The notes below the pieces were generated by a model. It saw nothing but the letters and a program-made list of their open reading frames with translations, was not told where the DNA came from and did not search any database. A program made the position numbers and the translations under genes. A stretch of DNA of 50,393 nucleotides from Rhodospirillaceae bacterium. Its GTDB lineage: Bacteria; Pseudomonadota; Alphaproteobacteria; Rhodospirillales; Rhodospirillaceae. Below are positions 1 to 8,072 of the stretch, in pieces; position 1 is the first letter of the stretch, and the number at the start of each line of letters is the position of its first letter. The stretch lies in contig JABJAH010000026.1 in the NCBI GenBank assembly GCA_018666155.1, positions 1 through 50,393 of the forward strand. The letters are read 5' to 3'.

Positions 1-106
1 AAGGTCAGGTGCGGATTGATGTGAAAGCGTTTGACCCGCTAGCACGTGTTGGCAAAGGGGCTTACGCCCGACTTTCAGAGATTTTTAGAGTCTAAGAGCC
101 CCGCTG

Positions 107-141
107 GGCATTGTCAGACTAACGTAGGCAACCCAATAAGA
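107..141. repeat. Partial IS6-type left end abutting IS copy 1
   Basis: The stretch starts GGCATTGTCAGACTAACGTA, nearly the same as the outer left end of the second full IS copy at 14590, and stops exactly where the first full IS begins at 142. It therefore looks like a severed end of another related element. Bases 1-106 upstream show no gene or motif that I recognise. Confidence 0.7.
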
Positions 142-951
142 GGCATTGTCAGAGGAAGTTCGCGTGCTCAAACGTAGGTGCAGGTTTTGTATGAACTAGA
201 CAGCTAGCTGACGCCATTCAACCAATGCTGCTGCACGATCCGCCTTGAAGGTATTGGCGTTGTTGAGATGTCTTTCTTTGTTAAAGTGGTTGTGAACTGA
301 GGCGTGGATGGAGACAAATTTCTGAAGCGATTTCGTGCTCCTGAATTTCCCCATCCCTCGCTCTCGTCGCCTAAATGGCTGATGTGAGTTTTCTGCTCTG
401 TTATTGAGCCAACGGCCAGTTTCCTGGCGATCTTCAATTCCAATTTGCTTCATCGCCGCGCGATAGGAACGAAGTTTGTCCGTCACGATGACTTTGGGAC
501 GGCCATACCGTTTCATAACCTTGCGCAGAAACGTCAAAGCAGCCTTGCGATCCCGTGTCTTTGTAACGAAGGATTCAAGCACTTCGCCTTCATGGTCGAC
601 TGCGCGCCATAGATAATGGTTATCACCACCAATTTTCACGAACACCTCGTCAAAATGCCAACGCCATTGTGTATGAGATGCTCTCGGTAATGAACGCTTC
701 TTCTTAATTTCGGCAGCAAAGAGTGGGCCAAACCGGTTCCACCAGAAACGGACTGTCTCGTAGCTTACGTCTATCCCTCGCTCATGAAGCAGGTCTTCGA
801 CTTGCCTCAGCGAAAGCGGAAACCGGACATACATCATCACGGCTAGACGGATGATCTCAGGCGAAGTCTTGAAGTATTTGAATGGATTCTTCATCCGAGG
901 ACGCTAGGAGGCAGACCCGGCGGATTCAAGGTAGTTTCCTCTGACAATGCC
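142..951 (-). mobile_element. IS6-family insertion sequence, copy 1 (810 bp)
   Basis: The element is bounded by a perfect 16-bp terminal inverted repeat, GGCATTGTCAGAGGAA, at 142-157 and in reverse complement at 936-951. It holds one transposase gene on the minus strand. The 810-bp length and single gene match the IS6/IS26 family. The flanking octamers (134-141 and 952-959) differ, so no target duplication remains and the junctions have been rearranged since insertion. A second copy in the same orientation lies at 14590-15398. Confidence 0.9.
196..894 (-). CDS. IS6-family DDE transposase
   Basis: A 232-residue protein of normal length for IS6 transposases, which move DNA by replicative cointegrate formation. 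An N-terminal helix-turn-helix (about residues 10-50, with SLRQVEDLLHERGI and SYETVRFWW) is followed by an RNase H-like DDE core: D82 in HFDEVFVKI, D139 in VTDKLRSY and E168 in NNRAENSH. No frameshift is visible, so it may be active. About 28 of 232 residues differ from the copy at 14643-15341, by my count. Confidence 0.95.
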   Translation of the reverse strand: MKNPFKYFKTSPEIIRLAVMMYVRFPLSLRQVEDLLHERGIDVSYETVRFWWNRFGPLFAAEIKKKRSLPRASHTQWRWHFDEVFVKIGGDNHYLWRAVDHEGEVLESFVTKTRDRKAALTFLRKVMKRYGRPKVIVTDKLRSYRAAMKQIGIEDRQETGRWLNNRAENSHQPFRRRERGMGKFRSTKSLQKFVSIHASVHNHFNKERHLNNANTFKADRAAALVEWRQLAV

Positions 952-1459
952 ATTGGACCCCGCACACACGCTTGTCAGCTTCCTTGTGGATCACGTTGGG
1001 TTCGCTAAGACATTCGGTCAGTTTAGAAACGTCGAGGGCTCATTTTGTTTTGACGAGCAGACGCTAACTCTGTCTGAAGTTCGCGTTATTGCGGATGCTG
1101 ACAGTGTTGAAACCCTCAATCGTGCACGGGATCGTCATTTACGCAGTGAGGATTTTTTAAACACGGACGACTATGAGGAAATTGAGTTTGTCGGTCTCTC
1201 CAGCAGGCAAACCGGAGACCAGACAGGATCCGTATCGGGCAATATCACTTTGCTTGGTCAAACGCGTCCACTTACTCTCGACGTGACATGGAACAAAAGT
1301 GGCAATTATCCATTTGGCGACAACCACTACGCCATGGGCGTCTCCGCAAAGGGAAGCCTTAATCGCAGTGAATTCGGCATGACGTATGGTGTTGCCGACG
1401 GTTTGGTTGGAGACCGGGTCGACATCATCATCGAATTCGAAGCCGTTAGAGGTGATTGA
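947..1459 (+). CDS. YceI-like lipocalin-fold protein, 5' end replaced by IS end
   Basis: The 170 residues match the mature part of YceI-family proteins, which are periplasmic beta-barrels that bind long isoprenoid chains. Visible family features are LDPAHTLVSFLVDHVGF at the start, RDRHLRSEDFLNTDDYEEIEF in the middle and a GD.NHYAMGVSAKGSLNRSEFGMTYG-like strand pair near the end. YceI proteins normally begin with a signal peptide. Here it is absent, and the only ATG lies inside the right inverted repeat of the IS (936-951). The IS cut off the promoter and export signal, so this is probably a decaying gene or a cytoplasmic fragment. No clear ribosome-binding site precedes 947. Confidence 0.75.
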   Translation: MPLDPAHTLVSFLVDHVGFAKTFGQFRNVEGSFCFDEQTLTLSEVRVIADADSVETLNRARDRHLRSEDFLNTDDYEEIEFVGLSSRQTGDQTGSVSGNITLLGQTRPLTLDVTWNKSGNYPFGDNHYAMGVSAKGSLNRSEFGMTYGVADGLVGDRVDIIIEFEAVRGD

Positions 1460-1475
1460 ACTTTTCCTTTTTCCT

Positions 1476-1545
1476 TTTTCCTCTGACACTGCCATCATCA
1501 CAGCTAAGCGAATGATCTCCGGCGAAGTTTTAAAGTATTTGAGGG
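1476..1545 (-). mobile_element. IS6-family remnant: terminal repeat joined to transposase N-terminus
   Basis: TTTCCTCTGACACTGCC (1476-1492) is a one-mismatch copy of the IS right end. It is joined directly to 1493-1545, whose reverse complement encodes FKYFKTSPEIIRLAVMM, the transposase N-terminus. In the intact IS these two parts are about 50 bp apart and in the opposite order along the strand, so this is a rearranged relic. Confidence 0.8.
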
Positions 1546-1636
1546 GAGAGACCTGTCTCTAACCTAGAGACTGGTTGGCTGTGTGCGCGTTCATCGGCGA
1601 ACACTTCTCATACGAACTCCGTGTTAAACAGGGAAT
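1541..1636. repeat. Direct repeat A (tRNA-Gln flank-like, into AACAGGGAAT motif)
   Basis: The segment from GAGGGGAGAGACCTGTCTCT through GGTTGGCTG to GTTAAACAGGGAAT is repeated at 8414-8509 with scattered substitutions. Its first 42 bases also match the flank of tRNA-Gln at about 15426-15465. AGAGACAGGTCTCT (read on the minus strand) is a perfect inverted repeat, which suggests a terminator stem. Further 'AACAGGGAA' copies lie at about 1627 and 1648. Similar AACAGGGAAT runs are, from memory, common next to recombinase genes in alphaproteobacteria. Confidence 0.75.
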
Positions 1637-1666
1637 CTATATTCAAGAACAGGGAACACTTTCAGT

Positions 1667-1704
1667 GGCGTTGTCAGAGTAAGCGAACTTCCTCTGACAA
1701 CGCC
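1667..1704. repeat. Back-to-back IS6 terminal repeats forming a 13-bp hairpin
   Basis: GGCGTTGTCAGAG (1667-1679) and CTCTGACAACGCC (1692-1704) are exact reverse complements separated by 12 bases. Both match the IS6-type end with one substitution. The pair sits 11 bp beyond the stop of the methyltransferase gene on the minus strand. It could be a deletion product of an IS or a small non-autonomous hairpin element. As RNA it would fold into a stem at that gene's 3' end, but there is no T-run. Confidence 0.7.
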
Positions 1705-1714
1705 GTGACAAGCG

Positions 1715-2920
1715 TTACACAGGCTTGGTGCCCATGATGTTGTGGGATTTTGTGCGCCCAACCGGATAGGTCATGGTGTCTTTGGCTTCATCGCGATTGA
1801 GAACCATTTCTGACCGGCGGATTTCGCCTTCAAAATCTGCCTGCTGATATTCATACAACCAGCGCTCATGGTTCCAGCGGTAGGTCATCCAGTCTCTGAT
1901 GCGCCGCCACGCCCGGCCGTCTTGCGCTGAGCGCCCCGGGCTGGTGTAGAAGTCGATCGGATAGAATATGCCACCCGGCCGAAGCACCCGCGCCGCTTCA
2001 TGAATGATGTCGTATGTGGCCTGTTCTGGCACTTCGTGATGCAGGATGTATGACGTAACGATATCAAAGTAGCCGTCGGGAAAGCCGGTTTCTTCGGCCA
2101 GGGCATGACGGAAATTGACGTCATAGCCCATATCCACTGCGCGCATATGCGCATACCGCACCATGGGCGCAGCCACATCCACACCCCAGACTTCCGCCTC
2201 GGGGAAACGCTTCTTAAGGGTCACAACTTCCTGACCACAGCCGCAGCCCATATCAAGAATGCGTAAAACCTTGCCGTCGGCCGGCACCGGAATCATCCGC
2301 GTCAGGCTAGTGTGGAATTCGTCCTGATAGTTGCGGCCGTTATAGAAGTTGTTGGTGCCGTAGTGGTACATGTGGCCGGCAAATTCATCGCCGGTATAGC
2401 CGCCCGGTTGCATGTGAATTTCATGCTTGGTGTATTCTGGTTCGATGCCGGGGTTAAATTCCAGCACACCGGGTCCCGTTTTATCAGCAGATTCCATCTC
2501 GGACATATAAGCGTCGTAGTTACTGTAGAATTCATTTCGCAACGCGTTCCACATATGCTTCTGCAAACGCTGCCACGTGTGATTCCGGAAGGAAATGATG
2601 GGGTCATCTTTGAGCATGGCGATGGCCGTATCGCGCGGCACCGTGTCGTCCGGGCCGTAACCATTGGCCGCCATGATTTCAAGAGCGCGCTTTTCGGCAG
2701 CTTTGGTCAACTTGGTGTCGATCCACAGCCGAGTGCTGGTGCTCATCTCATCGTAGCTTTCTAGATCCAACGTCGGCAGCCGTTCAAGAATGCCGTCACT
2801 GCCGCGCGGCTCGATATCAATTTCTGCTAGTTTAGCCAGTGCTGATCCCGTACCCGCCAGGGTGATGCCCGCGCCTCCGGCGATTCCAAGTACTGACCTT
2901 CGATTGAAAATGTGACTCAT
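1715..2920 (-). CDS. Tat-signal SAM-dependent methyltransferase, paralogue 1
   Basis: The 401-residue protein starts at the ATG at 2920, just behind GGGAGACAGAACC. A longer reading to 3040 adds 40 residues that hide the signal peptide. It opens with a twin-arginine signal, NRRSVLGIAGGAG (residues 6-18), and an ALA cleavage region, so it is predicted to be exported folded. Residues 40-215 are a helical region of unknown role with a conserved HMQPGGYTGDEF and MYHYGTNNFYNG block. A class I Rossmann methyltransferase follows: ILDMGCGCGQ (221-230, SAM motif I), acidic D248, FDIVTSYILHH (285-295) and LRPGG. It is about 70% identical by eye to the paralogue at 3781. SAM is normally cytoplasmic, so a Tat-exported methyltransferase is odd. 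The substrate is unknown. Confidence 0.8.
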   Translation of the reverse strand: MSHIFNRRSVLGIAGGAGITLAGTGSALAKLAEIDIEPRGSDGILERLPTLDLESYDEMSTSTRLWIDTKLTKAAEKRALEIMAANGYGPDDTVPRDTAIAMLKDDPIISFRNHTWQRLQKHMWNALRNEFYSNYDAYMSEMESADKTGPGVLEFNPGIEPEYTKHEIHMQPGGYTGDEFAGHMYHYGTNNFYNGRNYQDEFHTSLTRMIPVPADGKVLRILDMGCGCGQEVVTLKKRFPEAEVWGVDVAAPMVRYAHMRAVDMGYDVNFRHALAEETGFPDGYFDIVTSYILHHEVPEQATYDIIHEAARVLRPGGIFYPIDFYTSPGRSAQDGRAWRRIRDWMTYRWNHERWLYEYQQADFEGEIRRSEMVLNRDEAKDTMTYPVGRTKSHNIMGTKPV

Positions 2921-3418
2921 GGTTCTGTCTCCCTTCCCTAGTTCAGGGCCCGTGAATGACGCGATACCATATCTAACTTGTCCGACCGCATGATGCGCCT
3001 TTTGAAGGTTAGCGACAAGGTCTGACGGCAACGTCAGCATTCACCAACGAATAGCGGGTGTTCCGTCCGAACCCTATCCGCATTAACCCAGCTCAAGCCG
3101 TTTTTCTTATGACAATGCCGCGAAGCGGCTCGCCTTACACGCTCGAACCATTTTCCGCTGACGCTGCCGTCAGAAACCCTCATCTCCTTTCGGACAGCGA
3201 ACGTTTGGTCGCATGCCCTTGCAACGAAAAGAATAATTAACTCACAAAGCCCCAGCTTTTACCCTTCGATTAGCCTTAATAAGCCGGCATTTCCCGTCTC
3301 ACTGTTTCACGAAGAAATAGTCTCGATTTTTGTTGTTCTGATGATGTAACAGGCGCACCCTGTTCATAGTTGTGTTCCAAAACACTCGTACCATTTCAGA
3401 CAAAAGAGGGCTTTTGCT
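2921..3418. other. Intergenic region with degenerate IS6 ends
   Basis: This divergent spacer between the two methyltransferase units holds two weak IS-end-like stretches in the same orientation: GCTCAAGCCGTTTTTCTTAT followed by GACAATGCCG (3090-3119), and CCATTTTCCGCTGACGCTGC (about 3148-3167). The first resembles the right end of IS copy 2, including its inner CTCAAGCCG. No convincing gene is present; the frame at 3058-3240 has no family signature and runs through these relics. Promoters for both directions must lie here, but I cannot place them. Confidence 0.5.
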
Positions 3419-3763
3419 ATGGCTGACGAAAAAAAAGATAAGCGTGAAACCTACACAACGAATTTCTACAAAGCAGATATCGACAAAGTATCGTTTCTGG
3501 GTAGTCCACATATGGACAATGTCGTCACAACGTTGATGGCCATTGGGAATGAATTGTGGACCAATCGGAAACGAATTCACGTTCTTGAAAGCGTGATGGC
3601 GGAAAAAGGCGTCACTTCGGAAATGGTTGAAAAGTATGAGCCGACCGAAGACCAGAAGGCGGCTTGGCTTAAAGAGCGAGAAGTGCTCGTTGAACGCCTT
3701 TATGCCCACTTCGCTCGTGATGCGGACGAATATGAATTCACGTCGGACTGGGAAGACAAATAG
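3419..3763 (+). CDS. Small charged protein of unknown function, operon with methyltransferase 2
   Basis: I do not recognise this 114-residue protein. It has no signal peptide or membrane segment, is rich in Lys, Glu and Asp, and looks largely alpha-helical, with a central stretch (residues 36-60, SPHMDNVVTTLMAIGNELW then TNRKRIHVL) that would suit a coiled coil or helical hairpin. AAAGAGGG precedes the ATG. The stop lies 17 bp before the next start, and a strong GGGAGGGGGAG ribosome-binding site lies in that gap, so it is almost certainly co-transcribed with the Tat-signal methyltransferase. It may be a cytoplasmic chaperone or regulator for that protein, but this is inference from position only. 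Methyltransferase 1 has no such neighbour. Confidence 0.75.
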   Translation: MADEKKDKRETYTTNFYKADIDKVSFLGSPHMDNVVTTLMAIGNELWTNRKRIHVLESVMAEKGVTSEMVEKYEPTEDQKAAWLKEREVLVERLYAHFARDADEYEFTSDWEDK

Positions 3764-3780
3764 GGGAGGGGGAGAAAATC

Positions 3781-4995
3781 ATGAGTGCAATACTTAATCG
3801 CCGTTCCGCTTTAGGTCTGACAGGAGCCGTGGGTGCTGCATTTACTATGTTTAGTTCACATGAAGCGGCGGCCAAAATTGGCAGGGCCGACGTTGAACCC
3901 CGCGGTTCCGACGGTATCCTCGAACGTCTGCCGACGCTGGATTTCGAAAGCTATGATGAATTCAGCACGAGCACGCGGGTCTGGATTAATACGGACTTGA
4001 ACCGTGCTGCCGAGCGCCGTGCCGTCAAGATTCTGCGAGCTAATGGCCTCAATCCGCGTGAAGAAGTGTCATTCGAAACAGCGATAGATCTCTTGTCTAA
4101 CGATCCGATTATCGATTTACGTAACCACACGTGGCAACGCCTCCAAATGCATATGTGGCGAGAACTGCGGCGTGAGTTCTACGACAACTACGACATGTAC
4201 ATGTCGGAAATGGAAGCAGCTGATAATAATGGTCCCGGTGTTCTTGAAATCAACCCTGGTATCGAGCCGGAATACACCAAGCATGAAATTCACATGCAAC
4301 CGGGTGGCTACACCGGTGATGAATTTGCCGGACACCTATACCACTACGGCACAAACAACTTTTACAACGGTCAGAACTACCAGGATGAGCGGCATGTTGC
4401 CTTGGCCACTGCCGTGCCTACGCCGTCTGATGGCAAGATCAAACGTATTCTTGATATGGGATGTAGCTGTGGTCAGCAAGTCGTCGCCTTGAAGAAGCGT
4501 TTTCCCGATGCGGAAGTGTGGGGTCTTGATATTGGCGCACCGATGGTGCGTTACGCGCATATGCGGGCTGTTGATATGGGCGTCGACGTTAACTTCCGGC
4601 ATGCCTTGGCAGAAGAAAGCGGTTTCCCCGACGGGTATTTTGACATTGTGACGTCGTACCTGCTTCATCATGAAATTCCAGAAGAGGCCACGTATGGAGT
4701 CATCAATGAGGCGCAGCGGATCTTGCGGCCAGGTGGTGTGTACTTCCCCGTTGATGTTTACACGAATCCGGGCAGGAGGCAGGCCAATGGCACAGGCATG
4801 CAGAGAATCCGTGATTGGATGACTCATCGTTGGAACCACGAACGTTGGTGGTACGAATACCAGAAGGCCGACTTCTTCGGTGAGATGAAAAGGGCTGGTA
4901 TGAACGTGATTGAAGGTGGCCCGAAAGCGGAAGTCTCTTCACAAATCAACATGAATGGTGGTTTTGCAAATATCGTCGGTGTGAAGCCAGCCTGA
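3781..4995 (+). CDS. Tat-signal SAM-dependent methyltransferase, paralogue 2
   Basis: The 404-residue protein is colinear with the product of 1715-2920. It starts with NRRSALGLTGAVGAA (residues 6-20, twin arginine) and an AAA cleavage region. The EPRGSDGILERLPTLD motif follows at once, then the conserved helical region and the HMQPGGYTGDEFAGHLYHYG block (171-190). The SAM fold shows ILDMGCSCGQ (223-232), D250, FDIVTSYLLHH and LRPGG. Motif I has Ser where paralogue 1 has Gly (GCSCG against GCGCG). A C-terminal GGFANIVGVKP corresponds to KSHNIMGTKP in paralogue 1. The ribosome-binding site is strong. The pair is divergently arranged and probably arose by an inverted duplication. The substrate is unknown. 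Confidence 0.8.
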   Translation: MSAILNRRSALGLTGAVGAAFTMFSSHEAAAKIGRADVEPRGSDGILERLPTLDFESYDEFSTSTRVWINTDLNRAAERRAVKILRANGLNPREEVSFETAIDLLSNDPIIDLRNHTWQRLQMHMWRELRREFYDNYDMYMSEMEAADNNGPGVLEINPGIEPEYTKHEIHMQPGGYTGDEFAGHLYHYGTNNFYNGQNYQDERHVALATAVPTPSDGKIKRILDMGCSCGQQVVALKKRFPDAEVWGLDIGAPMVRYAHMRAVDMGVDVNFRHALAEESGFPDGYFDIVTSYLLHHEIPEEATYGVINEAQRILRPGGVYFPVDVYTNPGRRQANGTGMQRIRDWMTHRWNHERWWYEYQKADFFGEMKRAGMNVIEGGPKAEVSSQINMNGGFANIVGVKPA

Positions 4996-5013
4996 TTACA
5001 TAAATAAATGGAT

Positions 5014-5056
5014 GGCGGCGGTCTTGGTGATTTTGGACCGGCCCCCCCTTTTTTTT
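5014..5056 (+). terminator. Likely rho-independent terminator after methyltransferase 2
   Basis: GGCGGTC and GACCGGCC arms can pair around a loop of about 12 bases, with one mismatch, and are followed by CCCCCC and then eight T residues. It lies 19 bp after the stop codon at 4995, where the operon should end, before the convergent flavoprotein gene. Confidence 0.6.
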
Positions 5057-5197
5057 CTTCTGCTTTATACTTGGGTGTCTGGGGACGGCGTGGGCAAACG
5101 TTCGAGGCGGCCATGGGCGCCACCAAGTAAAGTGCGTCGGTCTAGCATTGGTGCTCTCCTCAATGTGATCTTGTGTGCGAACGTCAAAAAGTTTACC

Positions 5198-6742
5198 TCA
5201 AATATCAAAGCTGAGGATGCTGTCGCCCAAAAGACGGCCAAAGGTTAAGGCTGGCGTGACCAACATACCGCCGCAGTAGGAATCGCCCATAAACTGATCC
5301 GTGCCTAGCAATTCGCCAGCTGCATAGAGATTGGGAATCGCTGTTCCATCCTGGCGGACGACCCGCAATTGTCCATCGACAGCCAAACCGGCCCAACTGA
5401 TGAGCTGCGAGCCTTGTATGCGGATGGCGTAGAACGGTCCAGCGGTTATGGGCCTCGGCATGAATTCCCTGCCCAGCGCATCTTTACCGCCATTTTGTCC
5501 TCGGTTATAGCGGGCGACTGTTTTGACGATGCCGTTTTTATCGATCCCCGTTGCGTCGGCGAGATCTTCGAGTGTATCGGCACGGTAGAACATTGGCTGA
5601 CTATCAAAGGCGTCTTTGATTTCATCCCGGGTCCATCCACCGACCGCGGGCGGCGCTTCATTGAGCGTTGTGTCGTCAAAGACAGCCCAACAACGCTCTT
5701 CTGGTTGGTTGACCAAAGCGTGTTCGCGAACATCATGACTGATCATGTCTTCGCGCAGGAAGCGCTCGCCATGCACGTTGACGTATATTTCCCAAGGTGG
5801 TCGATGGGGCGGATAGGAAATAAACCGGGCCAGCCGCGGGCTCGGAAAATTATCATCCTGAAGGATGCTGCCAAACGACGGTAGGTGATGATTGCCGCCG
5901 CGCACGTAGCCTCCAGCCGCTGTGCCGAGTGTGATGCCAGCCCCTTGGCTATAGGGATAGGACACGTCGCCATAATCCGTATGGCCCTCAAGATCTTCGA
6001 CCATGTCTGGGTTTGAGGCATAACCACCGCAGGTCAGAAGAACATTGTTGCTGCTATAGCGCGCGGTTTTGCCATCATCGTTGCGTGTTACGACCCCGGT
6101 GACGGCACCGTTACCCGCCTGTATGAGTTCGATGACCTCGGTGTTCGTGCGTACCGTAATCGCACCACTGTCGATGTGAGGTTGAATGACTTTCTCTAGA
6201 ATTTTTAGTATGGAGATGCCGCCCTCAAGTCCCCAGGCATAGCGGGGCCGACTGTAAGGTTCATGGGTAGTGCCCGTAACCGGGTGCTCGGGATGAACCT
6301 CAAGACCATTGTCAGTCATCCAATCAAACGTATCCGCCGCGTTGTAAACTGCAAGACGAACGATCTCCGGGTTTGCCTGGTTTTTACTGATGCGCATGAT
6401 GTCGTTGTAATGCTCTTCCGGAGAGTCCTTGAGACCTTGCGCTTTTTGCAATTTAGTACCTGCAGCGCTCATCTGCCCTCCAGACAGGAACAACGTTCCC
6501 CCCAGTTGAGCCGCCGCTTCAACAATAAGGACCCGCGCACCCCGTTTGGCCGCAAAGATGGAGGCCGGCATGCCCGCATTTCCGCCGCCAATGACAATCA
6601 GGTCGTAGGTGTCCGCATCATCCGCGGCACGCGCCTTAGGGGATAACCCAAGACCAACAGCGGTTGCCCCGAGCGCTGAGATGAAAGTTCTCTTGGAAAC
6701 ATTGGACGACAACAAAGTCTTAGAGTCTTTTGAACGCTTCAT
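5198..6742 (-). CDS. Exported FAD-binding oxidoreductase, fumarate reductase/ketosteroid dehydrogenase family
   Basis: A 514-residue flavoprotein of the FAD_binding_2 family, whose members include fumarate and urocanate reductases and 3-ketosteroid dehydrogenases. Residues 16-40 form a Tat-like signal (SKRTFISALGATAVGLG, KR in place of RR, then ARA). The dinucleotide-binding fold begins YDLIVIGGGNAGMPASIFAAKRG and LIVEAAAQLGGT. Family marks further on are GERFLREDM, LYAAGELLGTDQ and TPALTFGRLLGDSIL. It is predicted to act in the periplasm on a small molecule that I cannot identify. The next gene upstream on this strand encodes an exported hydrolase-like protein, 63 bp away, and the two probably form one operon. 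It converges with methyltransferase 2. Confidence 0.85.
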   Translation of the reverse strand: MKRSKDSKTLLSSNVSKRTFISALGATAVGLGLSPKARAADDADTYDLIVIGGGNAGMPASIFAAKRGARVLIVEAAAQLGGTLFLSGGQMSAAGTKLQKAQGLKDSPEEHYNDIMRISKNQANPEIVRLAVYNAADTFDWMTDNGLEVHPEHPVTGTTHEPYSRPRYAWGLEGGISILKILEKVIQPHIDSGAITVRTNTEVIELIQAGNGAVTGVVTRNDDGKTARYSSNNVLLTCGGYASNPDMVEDLEGHTDYGDVSYPYSQGAGITLGTAAGGYVRGGNHHLPSFGSILQDDNFPSPRLARFISYPPHRPPWEIYVNVHGERFLREDMISHDVREHALVNQPEERCWAVFDDTTLNEAPPAVGGWTRDEIKDAFDSQPMFYRADTLEDLADATGIDKNGIVKTVARYNRGQNGGKDALGREFMPRPITAGPFYAIRIQGSQLISWAGLAVDGQLRVVRQDGTAIPNLYAAGELLGTDQFMGDSYCGGMLVTPALTFGRLLGDSILSFDI

Positions 6743-6805
6743 AACGTGCTTCCCCCAGAATTATTGATACGACTTGAGCCTCATATAGGTGCCGAAATGG
6801 AGACG

Positions 6806-7768
6806 TTAGCGATCAAGCCGAGCGGTATCTTGCTCGTCGACCGTTGCCATAAAGTCGGCGACGATCTCAGCCCAGCGCTTCGGCTCGGCCATGAACTGAA
6901 GCAGATCGCCTTTCGAAAATTCAATATACTTAAAGTCTGGTCGGTGCTGGAAGGCGACCCGCTTATCCATAACTTGAACAGGGTCCAGCGCGTCTGACAG
7001 AACCAGACCAGGCACCTTGATCGCCAAAAGATCGGGCAGCATGTCGTAATGGAAGGCTGCCCAATGACCGATGTCAGGCCCTTGGATGTACTCGGTTATT
7101 GTCAACCACGTTTTGGCATCGAGTATAGCTTGGCTGTCCGTTTCAGCCTGCGCCCCGTAGCGGCCGCTTAGGTGCGAGCCGTCCGCAACTGGCGTGCGAT
7201 CACGCCCCCGCCCCGCCAAATAAACGTCTGCCTCTTCCTGGGTGAGTTGGGCCGCACCATGCATGACGATTGAGGTTACCCGGTCTGCGTGGTTTGCGGC
7301 AAAAGCAGCGGCCACTTGCGCCCCGGTGTGGTGGCCGGCGATGGCAACCTTGTCCACATTCACATGATCAAGGACATGGATGATGTTATCGGCGTACTCG
7401 CCGATGGTCGGCTGCTCTGGCGGCAGGTCGGACAGTCCGTAACCCGGCCTGTCTATCGTAATGGCGCGTATACCCATTTCGGCAAACGCATTTTGCACCT
7501 CCGCAAACTGAATCATCGACATGGGCGACTGATGCAAGAGGACGATAGTACTGTTGCTGTCGCGTGGTCCGATGTCGCGATAGTGCACTTGCCCCATGGG
7601 CGTTGCGACGTAGCCCTTCCCACCACTCATGATTCCCCAGCCGGCCCAATCGTCGATCGATGTGCCGCGACCCAGTGGTTCGCCTGCTCCAGCTGAAGTG
7701 GCGAGAACGGTCGCCAAGCAGGCCGCTGCGACGACTGAAGATGAACGGGATATTATACGGTTTGTCAT
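6806..7768 (-). CDS. Exported alpha/beta hydrolase-like protein with His at the nucleophile elbow
   Basis: The start at 7768 has AGGGAC upstream and gives a 320-residue protein with a Sec signal peptide (about residues 1-28, ending TSAGA). The alpha/beta hydrolase fold is clear: VHYRDIGPRDSNSTIVLLHQ, the oxyanion region HQSPMS, IDRPGYGLSD, and a late VPGLVLSDALDPVQ. The nucleophile elbow, normally G-x-S-x-G, reads G-H-H-T-G, so His stands where Ser, Asp or Cys is expected. I recall GHHTG from other uncharacterised hydrolase-fold proteins, so it may define a subfamily rather than a dead enzyme. It probably shares an operon with the flavoprotein downstream. The substrate is unknown. Confidence 0.8.
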   Translation of the reverse strand: MTNRIISRSSSVVAAACLATVLATSAGAGEPLGRGTSIDDWAGWGIMSGGKGYVATPMGQVHYRDIGPRDSNSTIVLLHQSPMSMIQFAEVQNAFAEMGIRAITIDRPGYGLSDLPPEQPTIGEYADNIIHVLDHVNVDKVAIAGHHTGAQVAAAFAANHADRVTSIVMHGAAQLTQEEADVYLAGRGRDRTPVADGSHLSGRYGAQAETDSQAILDAKTWLTITEYIQGPDIGHWAAFHYDMLPDLLAIKVPGLVLSDALDPVQVMDKRVAFQHRPDFKYIEFSKGDLLQFMAEPKRWAEIVADFMATVDEQDTARLDR

Positions 7769-7865
7769 GGTGTGGTCCCTTTGCACTTATTGTGATCAGC
7801 GAACCATAACTACCGTGTAGATCTTAGACTGCGCCCTGCTTCATCAAATATCAACTTAGAAAAAG

Positions 7866-8072
7866 GGCATTGTCAGAGGAAAACGGCTTGAGCCAATAAT
7901 CAACGTCTCCTAGCGTACTCTGATGAAAAATCCGTTCAAATACTTCAAGGCTTCGCCAGAAATCATACGCTTGGCCGTGATGATTTATGTCCGGTTTCCA
8001 CTCTCGCTAAGACAGATCGAGGACATACTTCATGAGCAAGGTATAAACGTGAGTTATGAGACCGTCCGTTGA
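7866..8072 (+). pseudogene. Truncated IS6-family element with transposase 5' fragment
   Basis: A 16-bp IS end, GGCATTGTCAGAGGAA, starts at 7866. At 7923 an ATG opens a plus-strand reading MKNPFKYFKASPEIIRLAVM and onward to SYETVR, then a TGA at 8070-8072. That is the first 49 residues of the transposase only; the catalytic core and right end are gone. It faces opposite to the two full copies. The break at 8070 leads directly into the recombinase remnant. Confidence 0.9.

Noticed and set aside
204..443. Minus-strand frame inside the IS transposase gene
   Set aside because: It overlaps the transposase in another frame and has no family signature.
3058..3240. 60-residue frame between the two methyltransferases
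   Set aside because: It runs through degenerate IS ends, has no ribosome-binding site and no recognisable sequence.
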